Source: Leidyana gryllorum EB-2025a
Lineage: Eukaryota; Apicomplexa
Assembly: GCA_048772705.1 (NCBI GenBank)
Contig: JBLWGC010000140.1
Location: forward strand, 124,001-188,000
Length of the DNA: 64,000 nt
Reading direction: 5' to 3'
Numbering within the stretch: the stretch's first letter is position 1; every line of letters starts with the position of its first letter. Position numbers and translations under genes: made by a program. Under the pieces are notes generated by a model. That model did no database searches. It saw only the letters and a program-made list of their open reading frames with translations, and had not been told where the DNA came from. Shown here one piece after another: positions 33,532 to 42,475 of the stretch.

Positions 33532-35173
33532 ATGACCACCACCCACTATGTTGGACTCTTTGGACTCGGCTGTGTAGCACGCGGGCTCATCGCCATCTTT
33601 AGGTACTTGCCCGCCCCTCTGTGTCCTGTTTTCATCGCTCTCTGTACTGTGTGTGTGCTGTAATTGCTGCTCTCTCCTCGCCTGCCGCCTGCCGCCTACC
33701 TGCCCTCGTGCCGGAGGCCAAATGTCGTCGGGTTATCTCGTCACGAACATCAATAACTTCACCGAACAGGGGGCGCAAGGATTCGAACGTCCACTGGATT
33801 TGTTATGTTCGCGAGAACGGTAAACCGAGACTCACGGAGGAGGACCGAGAAGCGGGTGACATCACCCTCGTGGACTCACCCCAAGCTGTCCTCAAAGACT
33901 CTCGGATCAGAGCCGTCGTCGAAGTCATGGGAGGCGCAGATGGATTGGCCTGGGAAGTGCTGAGTGACTGTCTCGAATGTGGCACACCTATTGTCACCGC
34001 CAACAAAGCTATGCTGGCCAAACATATCCGCGAAATTGATGAGGCACTCCTCAAAGTCACTCCGGCTGGCGTTTGGCCAGTGCTCAGATGCGAAGCCTCG
34101 GTCTGCGGGGGCATACCAGTCCTCCGGACCCTGCTGCACTATCACGATGCTGTGGGAGACAAGATCAACAGCCTAATTGGAATCGTGAATGGATCCACTA
34201 ATTATCTGCTGTCTGCCATGGAGGCAGACCCTCAAGCGACCATGAAAGATGTTGTTGCTGATATGCAGACCAAAGGCATCCTCGAAGCCGACTATTCACT
34301 CGATCTAGATGGAATCGATGCGCGACACAAAGTATGCATTTTGGCCAGAGTCGCCATGGGTGTGGCTGTTGACGAGTCTGACTGCCTCACCATTGGCCTG
34401 CCACAGCTCATTAGAGAGGATTTTGCTTTTGGTGAGCGAATGGCGGATAGTATTCGGTGCCAATCATGATGGAAATGCAGCCAGTGGCCAGGGTTGCGCA
34501 CTCAAACTTATCGGCAGCTTGACCAGAACAGGCAACCAAGTTCGATTATCAGTTATGCCAACCTTCGTGCCCCTGACGGAGCCCGTTGCCCAAGTGAAAG
34601 GCCCCGGCAATATAGTGGAGATCAAGAGTGATTATTTGGGTGAGTTCGCTCGCTACTTCTGCTGGTGTCTCCACACAGCACACGTGTGTGTGATTGGTGT
34701 TTCGTCCGTGGAGTGGTGGCAAGCCTGTGATGATCGTGTGATCTTTTGCAGGTACTTTGGTGCTTAGCGGAGCTGGGGCTGGGTGCATGCCTACCGGCAT
34801 GGCCGTCGCAACTGATCTGATGGGGATTTTGGAGTCTGTGGAGGGCGGCATATACCAGTATCCCTCACCCTTCCCGTTGAAGCGCGAGGAAACAATCGAG
34901 GTCGTGAATGTCGGGGCAGAGCGGCGGAATTGGATTGTGCGTTTGAACGGCAGTATGGGAGAGAACATTGAAGACGGATGGCAGATCGTGGGAAGTGTTG
35001 GCGAGAACGAAGTTTATGTCAAAGTGAACGGAACACACACTGAGGTATGTTATCCTTTATCTGTTCGCACAGTTCTACTACGTATATATGCCCAGCTTTC
35101 GGAGCGGTTGAAGGGTGGTGTGGTATTCGGAGTGTGGGGAGGGGAAGCGACGACGATCAAAGAAGGGGTCTAG
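33532..35173 (+). CDS. Homoserine dehydrogenase
   Basis: Exons 33532-33602, 33770-34431, 34481-34639, 34752-35044 and 35096-35173 give 420 aa. The NAD(P) fold starts GLFGLGCVARGLIAIF. Family motifs follow: VVEVMGGADGLAWE, GTPIVTANKAMLAKH, CEASVCGGIPVLRTL, GIVNGSTNYLLSAMEAD and the catalytic-region DYSLDLDGIDARHKVCIL. It reduces aspartate semialdehyde to homoserine for Thr and Met synthesis. There is no fused aspartokinase, so it is monofunctional. The last 51-nt intron is in frame and could be retained. Intron 3 holds a GTGTCTCC...CACACGTGTGTG motif copy. Its TAG stop shares the CTAG palindrome with the convergent nucleoporin stop. Confidence 0.95.
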
Positions 35174-36426
35174 ATGGATTTTATGGCAGCCTCGGCGTGC
35201 GAGAGGAAGAGAGTCAACTTGTCAATGCACTCCTTCTCCGAATTGAGTGTACTACGGAAATGGTTGATCTTTTCATCTTCAGTTTCCTTGATTTCGACCC
35301 GGTGGATTTTCTCCCTCGCCGCCTCGAGCTGACGCTCCAAATAGTTGGCTTTAAATTGAAATTCTTGAATGAGTAACGCGTGCTCCACCGGCGGCACAGC
35401 GACCAATCCACTCTCCAGCCGAACAAAGTCATTTGTTAATGTCTCTGTTATCTTGGCCAAGCGGGTAACAGAGGGTCCTACATAGTCCAACAAGTCGTCG
35501 GCTTGCTCGAGCTGCTCGGACATCAGATTAGCATCACTACCCTTCCAGTTAGTATTGGTGAAGGCACCATCTGACACTTTACTGACATCAGCGAAGGCCG
35601 CCTTGATTTTAGTCATGAGTGACTCATTGTCTGCGAACCAACTGTATAACTCTTGCAGAGTTGTAGCTACTTGGGGATGAAGAGCAGCGAAGTCATGTAC
35701 AGACGGTCGAACAGTAAGCGTCACCGGAGCCGAACACATTGTTGCTCCCAACACTTGACCAGGTGCCGGATCAACGATTACTCCGTTAGCTCGGGCCATC
35801 TTTTCCAACTCGATCGGACTGAGCTGAGGAACTGCTGGCTGTTGCCCCATCTGTTGACCGCCTTGAGACGCCTGCATTTGATTGCCAAAGCCTGGAGTTT
35901 GCCCTCCAAGGCTTCCAAGGCCGCTTCCGAGACCACCGCCAAGACCGCCGCCGAACATTCCGGTCGTATTCTGTGGTTGCGAGGGCATCAAGGTGTTATT
36001 ACTCCCCGTTGAAGGACCGAAGAGGCCACCGAAAGCGGTAGGGGCTTGCTGCTGCTGTGGTTGCTGTTGTTGTGGCATGCCAAAGCTTGACATTGGTTGC
36101 TGTTGTTGTTGTTGCTGTTGGTTTCCGCTTGTGCTTCCGAATCCAAAAGTCGAGGTTGTACCGCCCAAACCTCCGGTGTTCAATGTCGAGCCGAACCCGA
36201 AGGCTGAGGGCGCTTGATTCGTCATACTCCCGCCCCCCAATAATCCTCCGCCGCCGCCTGAAGCATTTGTGGCTTGACTTCCCAGTCCACCGAATGCGGA
36301 GCCAAATGCAGACTGCTGTTGCTGCGGTTGTTGTCTGAAAGTAGATATCCTCTGCAGAGCCTTTGCGTGCACTTACGTAGCCCCGAACAAGCTGTTGGTT
36401 CCTCCTGTGGTTTGATTTCCGAACAT
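35170..36426 (-). CDS. FG-repeat nucleoporin (Nup62/Nup58-complex-like)
   Basis: Exons 36426-36377 and 36334-35170 give 404 aa. It begins MFGNQTTGGTNSLFGAT. About 190 residues of FG/GLFG-type repeats (SAFGFGS, GGLFGPS, SSFGMP) follow, separated by Gln, Gly and Asn runs, then a structured C-terminal half with long helices (LHPQVATTLQELYSWFA, ALLIQEFQFKANYLERQL, KECIDKLTLFLSHAEAAI). That is the layout of central-channel nucleoporins of the Nup62-54-58 group; the exact member is uncertain. FG domains form the permeability barrier of the nuclear pore. The TAG stop overlaps the convergent homoserine dehydrogenase stop by four bases. Confidence 0.85.
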
Positions 36427-36457
36427 TGGTGGGCTGAAAAATCGAGCTAAGCTGGAC

Positions 36458-36838
36458 TCAGAATAGGGGTATTTTCTTTTCCGTGACCTTCACGAAGACT
36501 ATACCACGATGCTTCCGCATGTGCCCTGCCCAACCCCCTTGACGGCGAACCTTCGTTCCACACACAGGACATGTTATAGTGGTGTCTAGACTCGGCACAT
36601 CCACTCCTTTCTTGTAATGAACCTTCCGATGGCGCTGCAGTAGCCAACAGTCACGAAATACCCGCGAGCATTCCGGACAGGAGAGAGAAAAGTCCACCTT
36701 CACGGTGCTCGAAGATTCCGTACGCGATCCCATGTGCCGCTCGCTTTCTTGGAACACACAGACACACACAGACACGTATTTGTTGACCAGCAAGACACAG
36801 TTGTGTTGTTCACACTTGTTGATGTGCTCAAAGCCCAT
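36458..36838 (-). CDS. Small C2H2-type zinc-finger protein
   Basis: A 126-aa frame; the ATG at 36733 (MGSRTESSS) is an alternative start giving 91 aa. Two finger-like units are visible: CPECSRVFRDCWLLQRHRKVH and CPVCGTKVRRQGGWAGHMRKH, both C-x2-C-x12-H-x3/4-H. The protein ends in a basic tail (VFVKVTEKKIPLF). Such fingers bind DNA or RNA. From the upstream ATG it overlaps the preceding small gene by 11 bp. The segment between the two ATGs includes a GT-rich stretch that might be an unspliced intron, so the shorter form is quite possible. Confidence 0.65.
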   Translation of the reverse strand: MGFEHINKCEQHNCVLLVNKYVSVCVCVFQESERHMGSRTESSSTVKVDFSLSCPECSRVFRDCWLLQRHRKVHYKKGVDVPSLDTTITCPVCGTKVRRQGGWAGHMRKHRGIVFVKVTEKKIPLF

Positions 36839-37095
36839 TTACGTTCGGTTCAAGTGTTAACTGGGTATAGCCGGCTGTGACAGCTGCAACAAGATGACCT
36901 TATTGTACCCGTCCGTTTGGCATCCAACAGGTCGAAAATGACTTGGAAGTGCGGTTCTGTACGAAAATGGGTAGAAATGCAGCCACGGAACTCGCGCTGG
37001 TGTGCCGTATGCTCGCAACAGCGAATATGCAAAATACTCTCGGAATTAGTCCACGTGGAGGCGTTCAAGAGGTAATATGGCCTTTTAAAGCACAT
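36828..37095 (-). CDS. Small protein of unknown function (80 aa)
   Basis: Exons 37095-36909 and 36883-36828, joined over a 25-nt intron (GTACAA...TTGCAG), give MCFKRPYYLLNAST... ending in QLTLEPNVNGL. Readable blocks are ILHIRCCEHTAHQREFRG and PHFQVIFDLLDAKRT, which look like a compact globular protein. I do not recognise it. Reading through without splicing also gives an open frame ending in SRLYPVNT, so the C-terminus is uncertain. Confidence 0.5.
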
Positions 37096-37162
37096 GGGTG
37101 ATGGATTGGGTGAATGTCGTCACCTCGTGTGGACGAAGACGACCGCACACACGTGTGCTAGT

Positions 37163-37699
37163 ATGAACATTTGCTTTATCTTTCTGACTACTGTAGCGGT
37201 CACCTCCACTTTTGACCCCTTGACCACCGATCCGGCCTTAGCCGAAGTGGACAGATTGTTAGACAGGCTCAGCCTGTCATGGGTCGAAGGCACCGATGAA
37301 AGGGTTTACGAAATGACTCAACCGGAAGAAGAGAAGTGCGGACTGCTGACGAAAGAATCCGACAATCATGATCGTACTGTTGTCATCCCGGAGCGTTTTC
37401 TGGGGAATAGTCGTGCCTGTGAATTAGTTAGCGGCATGGTGAAGGTATTCGAAGTCTTGATGGAATCTTCGAGTCGGAGCGATCAGGGTTTAATAGTGTC
37501 ACGGCTGCACAAGCTCGATCGGCTGGTGGACGCTGGTCGGCGGCTTGGGTTCCCCAACGAGGATTTGAGAGCTCTCGACAGCTGGCGAAAGGATCTCAAG
37601 ATTGACTTTTGCACATCAGTGTGTCGCGAGTGTCTTCCCTGTTGGAAGGAGATCTCGGACTTTGCGTCCATCACAGAGAGGGAGATAGTGAGTCTGTGA
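37163..37699 (+). CDS. Predicted secreted or lumenal protein of unknown function
   Basis: Intronless, 178 aa from ATG 37163; the frame is open a little further upstream (37094). The N-terminus MNICFIFLTTVAVTSTF is a good signal peptide. The mature part is acidic and helical (LAEVDRLLDRLSLSWVEG, LVSGMVKVFEVLMESS, DLRALDSWRKDLKIDF) with a Cys cluster near the end (CTSVCRECLPCW). No family recognised. The leader contains a CACACACGTGTGC motif copy just before the ATG, so part of it may be an intron with an upstream exon not identified. Confidence 0.6.
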   Translation: MNICFIFLTTVAVTSTFDPLTTDPALAEVDRLLDRLSLSWVEGTDERVYEMTQPEEEKCGLLTKESDNHDRTVVIPERFLGNSRACELVSGMVKVFEVLMESSSRSDQGLIVSRLHKLDRLVDAGRRLGFPNEDLRALDSWRKDLKIDFCTSVCRECLPCWKEISDFASITEREIVSL

Positions 37700-37834
37700 G
37701 ATAGCCCCCGATGGAGACAGCGGGTGAGAGAAAGGTAGCCAAGTGGCTGCGCGATCAGCTCAATTTCATTCGACTTGGCAGGTGGCCGAATCATTCCATC
37801 ATTTGGTCGGTCAGTCAATAAATTACAGTCAGTG
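37700..37834. other. Convergent spacer
   Basis: 135 bp between the stop of the secreted-protein gene and the stop of the TBP-family gene. Nothing notable is seen beyond likely 3' UTRs. Confidence 0.5.
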
Positions 37835-38796
37835 TCAAGTACATGCTTCAATGAACGGTCGGAGCTCATCAATGATGGCGACGATGGATTTTACGGATCT
37901 GTGAAAGCGTGAATTAACGTGAATGAATGACTGATATCAACTCACTTGCCGCCAACAAAGTTGATCTTGCCGTTCGCAAATATGGAAGCAGTGATTTGCT
38001 CCACTTTCTTCTTCTTTTTCTCCTGTGTCAGTCTGGCAGCTGCACGCCTTTGGCTATTGGTGGACCTTCCCACCGCGCTGGAGGCTGCTCCAGCGTTGGT
38101 GGCAGCAGCAGCCGGGGCACCATCAGGTCCATCCAGATCGTCACCAGCGGTCGGCACTGGCATACAGACACGGAGTGCCGGGAACTTTTCGGGTTCATAA
38201 TCCTTGTTTCCAGGCGCCAGGGAGTATAGTTTATGGAGGTCAATGTCACATCGAAGATCGACGACGCCTAGAAGGTTATGTACCTCGAAGTTGACAAACT
38301 CCACTCGGACTTTCAGTTTGTCACGCAACCGTTTGGCCACTTTTTTCATACAAATTCCGGCCTCACGGGGCATGCAGCCGCCCGCACTCTGAATTCGACC
38401 ACCCTCGAATATACTTATGGTATACAACGACTTGGTCAACGGACCTCGCACCTCCACCCTATTGACGACGACCATCACCTGTGTGCGGACGACGACGCCT
38501 ACTGCTCACCTGACGGCCGGAAAGCCTTCTGGAGTGAAGGAGGCGTTTACGAATAGAGGAATGATCTCGTCAAGTTCGACTTTTCTGTCCATTTCCAGAG
38601 TAGCCAGCGCCAAGACATTATGAATACGCAGTTCTTGCTGTCCAGACAGATTCTCATGGCGTACATTCCGCTTTGTATCCGGAGGTGGACGTTGGCCATT
38701 CATGTACGGGGGGAACCCGTGTTGTTGCATCTCTGCCATTGCTTCCTGCTGCAAGTAGTCATAGTCCTCTGCGAAGGCTGGAGGGGGAGCGCTCAT
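37835..38796 (-). CDS. TATA-binding-protein family transcription factor with internal insertion
   Basis: Exons 38796-38510, 38458-37946 and 37898-37835 give 287 aa. After a short N-terminal tail come two TBP repeats. Repeat 1: LRIHNVLALATLEMDRKVEL, SFTPEGFPAVRVEVR, SLYTISIFEGGRIQSAGG. Repeat 2: FVNFEVHNLLGVVDLR, YEPEKFPALRV, ITASIFANGKINFVGGKS. All four phenylalanines at the DNA-kinking positions (GFPAV, SIFEG, KFPAL, SIFAN) are kept. Repeat 2 carries about 50 extra residues (acidic, then Ala-rich, then KKKKK) between its two halves. It could be the general TBP or a TBP-like factor (dinoflagellate TLF is the known variant). Its start is 26 bp from the divergent phosphodiesterase gene. Confidence 0.9.
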
Positions 38797-38822
38797 GTCC
38801 CCGTGGTGCTTCAAATTTTTGC

Positions 38823-39630
38823 ATGGATAGATTGCACGAGGTCAAAAGCATCTGGTTCGACTTGTGGCTCGCTGACGAGGTCAATAAGACTGTGCAAGAC
38901 TTGAGTGTCAAGTTTAACACACCCGTGTTCGAGCCTCACGTCACCACGGTAAGTGATGTTAGACTTCTTGCCTCGCTCCGCTGATGTTGTACGCCTGTGG
39001 TGATTGCTGGGGACGCTCTCTATATCATCGTTTGTTTCATGGCTTAGATCTGACGATAGATAGGCAATGTCGATCACCTGGAGGACGATGCGATAGGGGC
39101 GGCTATGTCCCAAGTTGGCCAACGGTTCGAGGCTTTCGATGTGAATTTCATAGATCGCGGCGAAGGGTCGACCTATTGGCAAACCGTTTACCTCCTGCCG
39201 GACGATGTGAGTGTGGCTAAGGTGATCGACCTCGGGTCTGACGTGTACTTTCCTGTCAGGAATCCGCCAAGAAGCTGTCAGCTGTCCATGACGCAGTGAA
39301 GAACGCTTTGTTTGATGCGGTTGCGGTAGAGTACAGAGGGCCGAACGCACAATATTATCCCCACATGTCCTTGATGTACGCTGAACCCGGTGAGTGGACG
39401 CCGTCCCGGTGGATCCATTTGATGTGGTCTTTGGGGTGTCCGAATGAGTGGTAAAGCTTAGATCTGCTGCAGGGACTGTGGATAAGAAGGCTGCGATGGA
39501 GGTGATACATCAACGAATACTGGAGAAGGGATCGGTGCGTGGAAGAGTGACAGGTGTGAGATTGATGCACACACCTCTGAGCAACATATCAGAGTGGAGG
39601 ACGAAGGCTCGGTGGCCGTTCAACGAATAG
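38823..39630 (+). CDS. 2H-family cyclic phosphodiesterase (CPDase-like)
   Basis: Exons 38823-38948, 39060-39206, 39260-39389 and 39473-39630 give 186 aa, typical for the family. The two HxT/S motifs that define 2H phosphoesterases are present: FEPHVTT near residue 40 and YYPHMSLMY in the third exon. Other landmarks are SIWFDLWLADE, FEAFDVNFIDRG and VTGVRLMHTPL. Plant and yeast relatives open ADP-ribose 1'',2''-cyclic phosphate produced during tRNA splicing, so a role in RNA-end metabolism is plausible. The first intron (111 nt) must end at the ACGATAG acceptor to keep frame. It is followed 21 bp later by the DEK-C gene. Confidence 0.85.
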
Positions 39631-39651
39631 AACTTTTTTTTGCATTGGACC

Positions 39652-40454
39652 ATGTCGGAACAACTAGCCATACCAAGTGCAAGCGAGTCGGGTGCAAGCC
39701 CCACTGCTGCAGCTGGTGATGGTGGCGGGTCACTGGAAACCTTACCAGACTGTTTGCAGGATCTCGAAGTCGTAGAGAAAGTTAATGCCATCAGTTCGGA
39801 TCAGCTACGGGAGAGTCTCGAGTAAGTTGTCATTACCCCACAGAGTCTTTGACGGCTGTGCAGACGGATGGTGACGGCTGAAACACTGCCTTCGTTGACC
39901 CGAGGTATCATTCGAGCGAATTTAGAGACAGAATATGACTTGCCAAAGGACGCTCTGTCCTTGCGGCGCAAGGAGATCAATGTGCTGATCAAAGCGCTCA
40001 TCTCAACCCCGCCCACCCCAGCCGCGGTGAAGCAACCGCCTGCGAAACGTGTCAAGACGCAACCGCCGCCATCGCCGAGCGCTGCCAGCGAAGTTGCCGA
40101 AAGCGACAGTGAAAGTGGTGAAGAGACTACAAAGAGCGCAAGCAGAACGACAAAGAGAGGCCTCCGCCATGCCCAGTCCTCCCTAATGACCAAATCCTAC
40201 TTTACATCCAAAGCTGCTGCCTTGGACTGTACCATGGGACCTCTCAAGTTTACTTTGAATCCACGCGAGTTCTCTACGGGTAGCTGTGGATGGTTTTATG
40301 GGAACAAACACGAGATGGAAGTCGGCGATCAAAAGGTCACGTGTCAATTCACCATCAATTGCACGGGTGAGTGTGTTGACAAAGTCAATTCCCCCACGTT
40401 CCCTCAGTTCTCGGCAGTAAAACTTGGGCAAAGGGCGATAAGAACGCCTCTTGA
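39652..40454 (+). CDS. DEK C-terminal-domain protein
   Basis: Exons 39652-39821, 39864-40366 and 40408-40454 give 239 aa. Residues about 50-100 form a DEK-C-like three-helix unit (LTRGIIRANLETEYDLPKD and RRKEINVLIKALI), which binds DNA in chromatin proteins. A Pro/Lys/Ser linker with AKRVKTQ follows, then a compact C-terminal segment (GPLKFTLNPREFSTGSCGW, KVTCQFTINC). A similar pairing occurs in small nuclear proteins of other protists, though I cannot name an orthologue. Its TGA stop shares the A with the ATG of the next gene (TGATG). Confidence 0.7.
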
Positions 40455-41306
40455 TGTCACGAGAAAAATTTGGGATGTGGATGGAGGCTGATGGCGAATG
40501 GAGTTTGTTCGTATGCGGCTATGATCTTCCTGCCTTCACAACATATATAAAGTCGATCCCATTCAAGCTCAAGTTGGTTGAGCTGTTCAGATTGGACACT
40601 AACGACGAGACTTGGGCACCTGTGGATGACCAGGACCAAATCTGGTTCGATGACATCCTCAAAGCAGATTTCAACTTGACAAGCAATCCTGAACTCTTCG
40701 ATCTTTTGGACCGCGACAACCTCTCGTTAGAGTATGCAGCGGCTCGTGCGCAAAATAGTAAGTCTCTCTGTCAGGCCCATAGATCATCTCTATTGGTGGA
40801 CAGTTCTCGATGCTCAGTCACTGGATGTGACTCTGGAGGATCTCAAGGAGGCTATGGAGTCATTGATACAGTTCGGTCTCGGCGTGAAAAAGAAGAAAGT
40901 TGAATTTGTTGCAACTGCGGCTGACCGAGAACGAGCAGCAGTAGGGGAACCAATCGGATGTCGAGAGGCAGAGGAAGACGACGAAGCCCGACAGCAATCA
41001 GTTTCTTCTGCTGACTCGGCAAACCACCTCCAGCACGATCAGCTTCTCTCGGCTGTCGCCTCTCACTCCTTGGGGGGCGATGAGGCGGAACCCGAGAATG
41101 ACGATGATGATGGGGAGATCGAGGTGGAAGAAGAAGACGACGAGGGCGAGGATCAGGAAGTCGGCAACGCTGATGGCAATGACATCGGCAAAGGCAACGA
41201 CGACAGTGCCGATCAATGCACCCTAAATGCATCGCGAAGCAGTATGGTACAAACCCCAACAGTTGCCAGCGAGAAACCCAAACTGTCAATAATACGAGTT
41301 ACGTAG
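40454..41306 (+). CDS. Acidic-tailed protein of unknown function
   Basis: Exons 40454-40757 and 40783-41306, joined over a 25-nt intron (GTAAGT...CATAG), give 275 aa. The first 145 residues look globular (WSLFVCGYDLPAFTTYI, FKLKLVELFRLD, DQIWFDDILKADFNL, LYWWTVLDAQSLDVTLEDL, then FGLGVKKKKVEFV). The rest is disordered and highly acidic with Asp/Glu runs near residues 210-250. No family recognised; the composition suggests a nuclear complex subunit or histone-binding protein. It starts within the stop codon of the DEK-C gene and its stop is 11 bp from the convergent DeSI gene. Confidence 0.65.
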
Positions 41307-41317
41307 GCCAGTCGGTG

Positions 41318-42447
41318 TCAAGTCTGGGGTACGCTCCCGACTTGACGCGTGCTTGTCGAAGTGAACATGATCATCGCCCGAGCCGTGTTACGCCGTGTCA
41401 GTGCCTCCACCTGAAAGAACCGCACATGTGTGGCCGGCCAGTGGGTCTCCAACATACCGTGTGGCTTCGCCATGTGCGGTCGCCAAGGTTGTAAAATTCA
41501 ACAAGGTGACTCTGGAAATCAGTCCCAGTCTTGATTTGGAGTGGATGATACTGACTTCTGTCGAGTATGAGTCGTGGGACAAGAGGGCGACACAACGTAG
41601 AAGAGGTGGGATTATGTGTGTTCATGAAGGACGGAAGTGGCTGCTCAAAGTCGTCTTTGTGCGAAGAGGACGAGGACGATTCTTCCTCATCGTCGTCAGC
41701 TGAGACAGTCGTAGTAGCAGTAGCGGTCGTATTTGTATCCTCCAGAGAATCATCTTTGGAGGAATCAACAGGAGGACGTGATCGATTAAGACTTCCAATT
41801 AATCGCAGTACCAAACGACCCAAGAGCTTCTGTCCAATGTAAGCGGGCAGGTTGATGATTCGGTCGGGTAGAAATGCTCCCGGAACGAGGAACTTGACCA
41901 CCTGATAGCCGGGTGTGCACACACGTGTGTGCTGCTTCCAGAGGGGAGATCATTACCTCGTTTGTGAAGTGGTTGCAGTTCCAATCCAAAAGGTGATAGT
42001 GAGCGGGTGTGAAGTTATCGGCGATACCAACGACGAATTTCTCAAAGTCGACTTTGGAACAGTCTGTGGACCCCATTAGGAGGCTTTCCCTCAATTGAAG
42101 ACCGAGAGCAGTTGTCACTGCACCGGGCTGGATCTTGTAAACTCCTCCTCCTGCAGACCAACTATTTCAAGGGCCGTGATCTACCACGAATACCACACGA
42201 TTAGCAATTCCAAGCTTACCATAAAAGTATTCGCGTCCATAGACTTCCACCCCCGTATGCCAGATCCCTTCAATTCGTTGGCCTATGATGAGGGGAGACC
42301 AGACCTTAGCTCTAGAGCACGACGCGAATGAATGTGTGTTGAAAGAAAGAACAGTTCTTACAGTCCATGACTAATGTCATAAACTCGAACGTAGACTGCA
42401 TGTCCAGAGAAGAACTGTTCTGGCCGCTGTCCGATGAGGGAATACAT
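41318..42447 (-). CDS. PPPDE/DeSI-type thiol peptidase (desumoylating isopeptidase-like)
   Basis: Exons 42447-42362, 42311-42220, 42150-41957, 41901-41458 and 41410-41318 give 302 aa. The domain reads HAVYVRVYDISHGLAKVWSP, IIGQRIEGIWHTGVEVYGRE (catalytic His), GGVYKIQPG, then LLDWNCNHFTNEVVKFLVPG with the catalytic Cys. Both active-site residues are present, so the enzyme should be active on a ubiquitin-like conjugate. A long Ser/Asp/Thr-rich extension follows. If the last intron (GTATGT...TTTCAG) is not removed the protein ends at 41398 instead. The 55-nt third intron holds a CACACACGTGTGTG motif copy. Confidence 0.88.
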
Positions 42448-42475
42448 CAGGCGAAAGGCCTTTTAAAGCCTAAAT

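Noticed and set aside
35170-35173. Fusion of homoserine dehydrogenase and nucleoporin by a sequencing error
   Set aside because: The genes are on opposite strands and each ends normally for its family.
40183-40431. Minus-strand frame across the DEK-C gene
   Set aside because: It overlaps phase-matched exons and ends without splice partners.
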